Shown: piece after piece, positions 58,536-64,000 of the stretch
How positions within the stretch are numbered: the first letter of the stretch is position 1
How the letters are laid out: each line of letters opens with the position of its first letter
NCBI GenBank assembly: GCA_937871505.1
Contig: CALMPF010000026.1
Location: 124,001 to 188,000, forward strand
Source of the DNA: an uncultured Planctomycetia bacterium
GTDB taxonomy: Bacteria > Planctomycetota > Phycisphaerae > Phycisphaerales > SM1A02
Length of the DNA: 64,000 bases
Reading direction: 5' to 3'
Translations under genes and position numbers: made by a program
Notes under the pieces: model-generated
What the model saw: only the letters and a program-made list of their open reading frames with translations
Database searches by the model: none
Told to the model about the DNA's origin: nothing

Positions 58536-60842
58536 ATGTCCGACAGCACGGAACCGAGCCATCTCGACAGGGCGACGCCAGCGCCGGCCGGCGCCCGCGT
58601 TGCAACGCGCCGCTCGGTGCTCCTGCTCGACCGGGCGATGTCGCTGATCATCCGGCTCGGCGGGATCGGGATCATCGTCGCGGTCCTGGGGATCTTCGTC
58701 TTCATCCTCTGGCAGATCCTGCCGCTCTTCCGCGGCGCGGCGGTCGAGCTCGCCTCCAGCGGCCGCGCGCCCCCCGGGGCGCGGCTCATGCTCGTCGACG
58801 AGTGGTCGGAGCGCCCGGGATTCCTCGGGGCGGACGGGACGCTCACCTTCATCGACCTCGTCGGCGACGCGCCCGCAGAGTCCATCGATCTCGCCGGGCG
58901 CGTCGGCGCGCAGATCACGGCGGCGCATCTGCGGCCGACGACCGGGACGATCGCGCTGGGTCTCGAAGACGGGAGCTTCGCGCTCGCCGACGTGAACTAC
59001 CGGGCGGAGTTCGACGACGGCCGAAGGCGCGTGGTTCCCGAGGTGAACGTCGGCGCTCCGATCGACCTCGGCGGCGGCCGTGGGCGCGTGCTCGACGTTG
59101 ACTACGGGGACTCGGGGCGCGACAAGGTCGCGGCCGCGATCGTCGAAGTCGAGGGAAAGCTCGAGGTCCGCGCCGTGGTGCTCACGCAGCGGCGCACGCT
59201 CGTCGGCGCCGGGAGGATCGAGGTGCGCGGCGCCTTCGATGCGACCCCTCTCGTCGGCGGCACCCCGAAGGCGGTTCTCGCCAGCTCGAAGGGGGACAGC
59301 TTCCTCGTCGTGACCGATGAAGGGGAGATCGACTACTTCTTCGCCGTCGACTCCGGATTCGAGCTGCGGCAGCGCTTCTCGCCCTTCGAGGATCAGCCGG
59401 ACCCGCGGATCTCGATGGCCGAGTTCATCTTCGGGGACGTCTCGCTCGCGCTCGTCGGCGTCGATGGGACCAACCGGGTCTTCAGCCTCTTCGTTCCCGA
59501 AGGGCAGAGCGTCCGGACATGGGGCCGGACGAAGCAGTTTCCGCCGCTCCCCGGGCCCGTCTCGGCGTACACGAAGAGCACGCGGACGAAGGCATTCCTC
59601 GTCGTCGCCGGGTCGCTCGCATCGCTTCGGTTCTCGACGACGGAGTCGATCCGCTGGCAGGAGGAGCTCCCGTTCGCGCCCCGGCTGGTCGCCATCAGCG
59701 GCAAGAACGACCGCATTCTCTTCGTCGACGAGTCCTCCCGGCTGCACGTCTATGCGCTCTCCGATCCCCATCCCGAGGCGAGCTGGAGGGCCTTCTTCGG
59801 GCGCATCTGGTACGAGGGGGCCGACCGGCCGGGCTTCGAGTGGCAGTCGACGGGAGGGACCGACGACTTCGAACCGAAGCTGTCGATGGTCCCGCTGCTG
59901 ATCGGAACGCTCAAGGGGACCTTCTACGCGCTGCTCTTCGCGGTGCCGATCGCGGTCTCCGCGGCGATGTACGCCTCGCAGTTCGCCCACTGGAAGGTCC
60001 GCGCCTTCGTCAAGCCCCTGATGGAGGTGATGGCCTCGCTTCCCTCCGTGGTCCTCGGGTTCCTCGCCGCGCTCTGGCTGGCGCCGATCATCGAGACGCG
60101 CGTGCCGAGCGTCCTGCTGATGCTGCTGCTCATCCCGTCGGCCGGAGTCGTCCTCGGCCTGCTCTGGTCCGCTGCGCCGGTGGCGGTGCGCAACCGGGCG
60201 GGGCTCTTCGGCGAGCTGACGGTCCTCCTCTGCGGCCTGCTCGTCGCCGGAGCGCTGGGCTGGATCGGCGGCCCGCTGCTGGAACGGCTCGTCTTCACCG
60301 TGCCTGATCCGGCCGAACCGGGTCGGCGCATCGCGGACTTCCGGCTCTGGTGGCCCGCCTTCACCGGGGCGGACTTCCAGCAGCGCAACTCGCTCGTCGT
60401 CGGCTTCATGATGGGCTTCGCGGTCATTCCGATCATCTTCACGATCGCGGAGGACGCGCTCTCGAACGTGCCGCAGAGCCTCCGGTCCGGCTCGCTCGCG
60501 CTGGGCGCCTCGCGCTGGCAGACGGCGGTGCGGATCGTGCTGCCGACGGCGTCGGCCGGGATCTTCTCCGCCCTGATGATCGGACTCGGCCGGGCCGTCG
60601 GCGAGACGATGATCGTGCTGATGGCGACGGGCAACACGCCGATCATGGACTTCAACATCTTCTCCGGAATGCGCACGCTTTCCGCGAACATCGCCGTCGA
60701 ACTGCCCGAGGCGCCCCATCACGGGACGCTCTATCGGGCGCTCTTCCTCGGCGCCATGCTGCTCTTTCTCATGACCTTCGCGGTCAACACCGTCGCCGAG
60801 GTGCTCCGCCAGCATCTCCGCGAACGCTTCCGCACCATCTGA
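58536..60842 (+). CDS. pstC: Phosphate ABC transporter permease PstC with large periplasmic domain
   Basis: This 768-residue permease has TM1 at about 34-63 (LIIRLGGIGIIVAVLGIFVFI). A periplasmic insert of about 390 residues follows, rich in beta strands and propeller-like (KGDSFLVVTDEGEIDYFFAV; DRILFVDESSRLHVYALS), then the MetI-type permease core from about 455 with SLPSVVLGFLAALW and the EAA loop EDALSNVPQSLRSGSLALGA. This long form matches the Pseudomonas-type PstC, not the 319-residue E. coli form. The insert might contact PstS or sense conditions in the periplasm. pstA starts 13 bp downstream. Confidence 0.9.
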   Translation: MSDSTEPSHLDRATPAPAGARVATRRSVLLLDRAMSLIIRLGGIGIIVAVLGIFVFILWQILPLFRGAAVELASSGRAPPGARLMLVDEWSERPGFLGADGTLTFIDLVGDAPAESIDLAGRVGAQITAAHLRPTTGTIALGLEDGSFALADVNYRAEFDDGRRRVVPEVNVGAPIDLGGGRGRVLDVDYGDSGRDKVAAAIVEVEGKLEVRAVVLTQRRTLVGAGRIEVRGAFDATPLVGGTPKAVLASSKGDSFLVVTDEGEIDYFFAVDSGFELRQRFSPFEDQPDPRISMAEFIFGDVSLALVGVDGTNRVFSLFVPEGQSVRTWGRTKQFPPLPGPVSAYTKSTRTKAFLVVAGSLASLRFSTTESIRWQEELPFAPRLVAISGKNDRILFVDESSRLHVYALSDPHPEASWRAFFGRIWYEGADRPGFEWQSTGGTDDFEPKLSMVPLLIGTLKGTFYALLFAVPIAVSAAMYASQFAHWKVRAFVKPLMEVMASLPSVVLGFLAALWLAPIIETRVPSVLLMLLLIPSAGVVLGLLWSAAPVAVRNRAGLFGELTVLLCGLLVAGALGWIGGPLLERLVFTVPDPAEPGRRIADFRLWWPAFTGADFQQRNSLVVGFMMGFAVIPIIFTIAEDALSNVPQSLRSGSLALGASRWQTAVRIVLPTASAGIFSALMIGLGRAVGETMIVLMATGNTPIMDFNIFSGMRTLSANIAVELPEAPHHGTLYRALFLGAMLLFLMTFAVNTVAEVLRQHLRERFRTI

Positions 60843-60855
60843 GCGCTCCTCGGCG

Positions 60856-62574
60856 ATGTCTCCGACCGAAAGCTCCATCACCAAGTCCACGGGCCCCGCA
60901 CCGTCGACGCGCCGCCGTCGGCGCATCGACGGGGGCGAGCCGCTCGTCTTCCTGACCGGAATGGGGCTGGCGATCGGCCTGACGATGATCACCGCGCTGC
61001 TCGCGCTGATCCTCTTCAAGGGGCTCGAGGCGTTCTGGCCCAAGCGCGTGGCGCGGATCGAGCTGACTCCTGCCGCCGCAGAGCGGGTCGGCCGCGACGT
61101 CGTCGTCGCCCACATCCTCGGACGGCAGGAGATCCGCGGCGCGGCCCACGCGGAAGGGGGTGCAGGAGTTGACGAGGGTGACCCGGGCACCGAACTCCGG
61201 CTCCAGGTGGGCAACCGCGACCTCAACGGCATGGGGTTCATGTACCTGCCGGAGTCGGCGATCGAGCGGATCAGCCATCCGCGCGGGATCCTGCGGCTGG
61301 AGCGGATGGAGTACGGGCCAGCGCTCGTCGAGCCCCTCGAACTGGACATCGCCGGAGAGCCGCCGCTCTCGCTCGCTTCCGAGGGGGGGATCGACGCGCT
61401 CGAGCGGGCGATCCGAGCCGCGGCACACCGCCGCGCCGAGATCCGCGCCATCGAGCGCGATCAGATCGGCGGGCTCAGTCGGCGGATCGAGTCGCTGCGG
61501 ATGCGGCGCCGCGGGATCGAGGCATCCGCGACGCCCGATCCCGCGGAGGTGGCCTCGATCGAGGCGCGGATCGCCGAGCTCGAGCGGCGCTACGAGGGTC
61601 TCGCCGCGGAGAGCCGGGCCCTGCGCGACGCCCAGCACGCCGACACCCTGACCTATCGGATCGACAGCGGCCGCGAGCACCGGATTCCGGTGGGGGAGAT
61701 CGTCTCGGCGGAGCGCCCGAACGCCCTCGGCTTCTTCGGCCGGCTGCGCGTCTTTCTGGGGAACATGTGGAGCTTCGTCGTCGACGAGCCGCGAGAGGCG
61801 AACACCGAGGGCGGCATCTTCCCGGCGCTCTTCGGCACCTTCGTGATGACGCTGATCCTGAGCGTCGCGGTGACGCCCTTCGGAGTCATCGCGGCGATCT
61901 ACCTCCGCGAGTACGCCAAGGACGGCCCGACGGTCCGCGCGGTGAGGATCGCCATCAACAACCTCGCGGGCGTCCCGTCGATCGTCTTCGGCGTCTTCGG
62001 TCTCGGCTTCTTCGTCTACTTCGTCGGCGGATCGATCGACACGCTGTTCTTCCGTCTCTCGGAGGGCCCGGTCTTCGGGACGGGCGGAATCCTCTGGGCG
62101 TCGCTGACGCTCGCCCTGATGACGGTGCCGGTGGTGATCGTCGCAACGGAGGAGGCGCTGGCTGCGGTCAGCCGCGGCGTCCGCGAAGGTTCGCTCGCGT
62201 GCGGGGCGAGCAAGTGGCAGACGATTCAGCGGATCGTGCTGCCTGCGGCCGCCCCCGGGATCATCACCGGGATGATCCTCGCGATGGCGCGAGGGGCCGG
62301 CGAGGTCGCGCCGCTGATGATCACCGGCGTCGTCAAGCTCGCTCCGACCCTGCCGCTGGACGCGACCTTTCCCTTTCTCCATCTCGACCGGAAGTTCATG
62401 CACCTTGGCTTCCACATCTACGATCTCGGCTTCCAGTCGCCCGACTCGGAAGCCGCGCGACCTATGGTCTTCGCCACGACGCTCCTGCTGATTGCGCTCG
62501 TGGTCACCATGAACCTTGGCGCCATCGTCATCCGCGAGCGTCTCCGGCGCAAGTACGCCACGGGAGCCTTCTGA
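60856..62574 (+). CDS. pstA: Phosphate ABC transporter permease PstA, long form
   Basis: This 572-residue permease has TM1 at about 32-58 ([20 protein letters not shown]). A periplasmic insert of about 260 residues follows, containing [40 protein letters not shown] and a coiled coil (about 180-260), as in DUF3333-containing PstA. The permease core has [39 protein letters not shown] and the EAA loop [20 protein letters not shown]. The stop overlaps the pstB start (TGATG). Long PstC and long PstA occur together in this transporter subtype. Confidence 0.92.
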   Translation: MSPTESSITKSTGPAPSTRRRRRIDGGEPLVFLTGMGLAIGLTMITALLALILFKGLEAFWPKRVARIELTPAAAERVGRDVVVAHILGRQEIRGAAHAEGGAGVDEGDPGTELRLQVGNRDLNGMGFMYLPESAIERISHPRGILRLERMEYGPALVEPLELDIAGEPPLSLASEGGIDALERAIRAAAHRRAEIRAIERDQIGGLSRRIESLRMRRRGIEASATPDPAEVASIEARIAELERRYEGLAAESRALRDAQHADTLTYRIDSGREHRIPVGEIVSAERPNALGFFGRLRVFLGNMWSFVVDEPREANTEGGIFPALFGTFVMTLILSVAVTPFGVIAAIYLREYAKDGPTVRAVRIAINNLAGVPSIVFGVFGLGFFVYFVGGSIDTLFFRLSEGPVFGTGGILWASLTLALMTVPVVIVATEEALAAVSRGVREGSLACGASKWQTIQRIVLPAAAPGIITGMILAMARGAGEVAPLMITGVVKLAPTLPLDATFPFLHLDRKFMHLGFHIYDLGFQSPDSEAARPMVFATTLLLIALVVTMNLGAIVIRERLRRKYATGAF

Positions 62575-63548
62575 TGCCCTCCAGGGAACTCGATCGCGGC
62601 GCCGTCACCGGAGCCCCCCACGCGGCGGGAACGGTGGCGGTGCGACCGGACGCGGATCCCGCCCCCTCGAGCATCCTCGCCGAGCGCGCGAGCCGCTTCG
62701 TCTCGGCCGACGATCGGTCGGACTCGGTCATCGCGGCGATTCTCGCCAACCGCCCGACTGCGACCGTCGTCCATGCCGAGGTCGCCGAGGACGTGCCGCA
62801 CATCGTGAAGATCCGCGGCTTCAGCCTTCACTACGGCGAGAAGCAGGCGCTCCACGACGTGAGCCTCGACGTGCCCGTGGGCAAGGTCGTCGCCCTGATC
62901 GGCCCCTCCGGGTGCGGCAAGAGCACGCTGATCCGCTGCGTCAACCGCCTCAACGACCTGATCGACTCCGTCCGCACCAGCGGCGTCCTGACGATCGGCG
63001 AGACCTCGGTGCTCGGGCCCGAGACCGACGTGATCGGGCTGCGGAAGCGGGTGGGGATGGTCTTCCAGAAGAGCAACCCGTTCCCCAAGTCGATCTTCGA
63101 GAACGTCGTGTACGGGCTCCGCATCGCCGGCGAGGGCAGAAGGAGCGTCCTGCGCGAGGTCTGCGAGCGCTCCCTTCGGGAGGCGGCGCTCTGGGACGAG
63201 GTCAAGGACCGCCTCGACGAGAGCGCCCTTCAGCTTTCCGGCGGCCAGCAGCAGCGTCTCTGCATCGCGCGCGCGGTGGCGACCCGGCCCGAGGTCCTGC
63301 TCATGGACGAGCCCTGCTCGGCGCTGGATCCGGTGGCGACCGCGAAGGTCGAGGAGCTCATCGGGCAGCTTCGCGGCGTCTACACCGTGATGATCGTCAC
63401 CCACAACATGCAGCAGGCGGCCCGGGTGAGCGACTACACGGCCTTCATGTACCTCGGGAGGCTCGTGGAGTACGGACCGACCGAGGCGATCTTCCAGAAC
63501 CCGCGCTGCCGAGACACGCGCGACTACGTCACCGGCCGCTTCGGCTGA
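62574..63548 (+). CDS. pstB: Phosphate ABC transporter ATP-binding protein
   Basis: This 324-residue ATPase has Walker [21 protein letters not shown] (about residue 108), Q-loop [16 protein letters not shown], signature [18 protein letters not shown] (about 219), Walker [21 protein letters not shown] and H-loop [13 protein letters not shown]. All are PstB-specific in form. It carries about 70 extra N-terminal residues compared with the common 250-260 residue PstB, with no clear motif. The ATG shares one base with the pstA stop. Confidence 0.95.
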   Translation: MPSRELDRGAVTGAPHAAGTVAVRPDADPAPSSILAERASRFVSADDRSDSVIAAILANRPTATVVHAEVAEDVPHIVKIRGFSLHYGEKQALHDVSLDVPVGKVVALIGPSGCGKSTLIRCVNRLNDLIDSVRTSGVLTIGETSVLGPETDVIGLRKRVGMVFQKSNPFPKSIFENVVYGLRIAGEGRRSVLREVCERSLREAALWDEVKDRLDESALQLSGGQQQRLCIARAVATRPEVLLMDEPCSALDPVATAKVEELIGQLRGVYTVMIVTHNMQQAARVSDYTAFMYLGRLVEYGPTEAIFQNPRCRDTRDYVTGRFG

Positions 63549-63576
63549 GGCGCCGCGGCGCGAAAGGGAGCCATCA

Positions 63577-64000
63577 GTGGCCATCGATCTTCACAAGGAA
63601 CTGCTCACCATTCGCCGCGAGGCACTTGCCCTCGGCGCCATCGTCGAGGAGCGCGTGAGGATGGTCGCCGAGGCGATCGAGACCGGCGATGTCGAGCTCG
63701 CCCGGCAGGTCAAGCGCGGCGACAAGGAGATCGACGACGCGGAAGTGCACATCGAGTCGGAGTGCCTCCGCGTGCTCGCGCTTGGCGGGCCGGTCGCATC
63801 CGACCTGCGCTTCGTGCTCGGAGTCATGCGCGTGACGAGCCAGCTCGAGCGGATCGGCGACCTCGCGCGGAGCATCTCCAAGCGGGTCATCAACGTCAAC
63901 ATCCTGCCGACGGTCGAGCTCCCGGGATCGCTGGTCGATCTCGCGCACGCGGCGCGGGCGATGCTCTCCGACGCGCTGGCGGCGATGAGCAACGAGGATG
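63577..64000 (+). CDS. phoU: Phosphate transport regulator PhoU (3' end outside window)
   Basis: The GTG at 63577 follows GGGAG (63566-63570) at good spacing, 28 bp after pstB. The first 141 residues are all helical PhoU sequence: LALGAIVEERVRMVAEAIET, CLRVLALGGPVASDLRF, GVMRVTSQLERIGDLARSIS with the acidic metal-binding pattern (ExxxD). PhoU links the Pst importer to the PhoR/PhoB signalling pair and limits uptake. Neither phoR nor phoB is in the window. The frame is open to the window end. Confidence 0.95.
   Translation, partial: MAIDLHKELLTIRREALALGAIVEERVRMVAEAIETGDVELARQVKRGDKEIDDAEVHIESECLRVLALGGPVASDLRFVLGVMRVTSQLERIGDLARSISKRVINVNILPTVELPGSLVDLAHAARAMLSDALAAMSNED

Overview
The window is GC-rich bacterial DNA that looks like a planctomycete, probably of the Phycisphaerae type. 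The reasons are a DUF1501 / cytochrome-DUF1549-DUF1553 gene pair, a serine/threonine kinase fused to a C-terminal propeller, four secreted proteins with paired dockerin-type Asp-rich motifs, Tat-exported Gfo/Idh/MocA oxidoreductases, and a zinc-ribbon membrane protein with a CxGCGYDL...CPECG motif. The assignment rests on gene content only; no rRNA is present.

Layout. (1) 1-5085: an operon for an ion-driven membrane motor: a large anchored partner cut by the window edge, a MotA/TolQ/ExbB channel, and two different ExbD/TolR-like partners. (2) 5238-10475, minus strand: a 150-residue tail-anchored protein of unknown function, a possible micro-ORF behind it, DUF1501, and a 965-residue DUF2231/cytochrome/DUF1549/DUF1553 protein. 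(3) 10899-17482: a GH95-like glycosidase and a kinase-propeller protein. (4) 17702-22158: two IS66 transposase remnants in direct orientation bracketing two overlapping genes for secreted dockerin proteins. (5) 22960-29329: ROK kinase, a lipoprotein, a 7TM-HD phosphohydrolase, MutY and an Nfu_N-domain protein. (6) 29330-31489: a gene-poor stretch with three kinds of tandem repeat, a tRNA-Gly and its promoter. (7) 31490-38067: a HAF-repeat dockerin protein, a membrane-anchored Cys-dependent phosphatase coupled to an ArnT-like glycosyltransferase, and a secreted zinc metalloprotease with PA14 and dockerin modules. (8) 38351-46210: an exported redox cluster (Gfo/Idh/MocA, ApbE, a second Gfo/Idh/MocA, a one-CxxCH membrane protein, an alpha/beta hydrolase, an FAD oxidoreductase). 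(9) 46900-57051: gyrB, queC, a VIT-vWA protein, a vWA lipoprotein, a MoxR ATPase and a zinc-ribbon membrane protein. (10) 57377-64000: pstS-pstC-pstA-pstB-phoU, with phoU cut by the window end.

Expression signals fall into two groups. Several first-in-unit genes (kinase, ROK, gyrB, the second Gfo, the zinc-ribbon protein, MoxR, the DUF1549/1553 gene) have a TAnnnT hexamer ending 6-10 nt before the start codon and, except for the last, no Shine-Dalgarno sequence, which suggests leaderless mRNAs. Genes within units more often have GGAG-type ribosome sites or overlap by ATGA/GTGA.

The most unusual items are the motor with two different B-type subunits, the IS66-bracketed secreted pair (one member with a tail beyond its dockerin), the tandem-repeat block before tRNA-Gly, the Nfu_N-MutY coupling, and the leaderless-promoter pattern. 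Function calls rest on motif recognition by eye; no database search was run.
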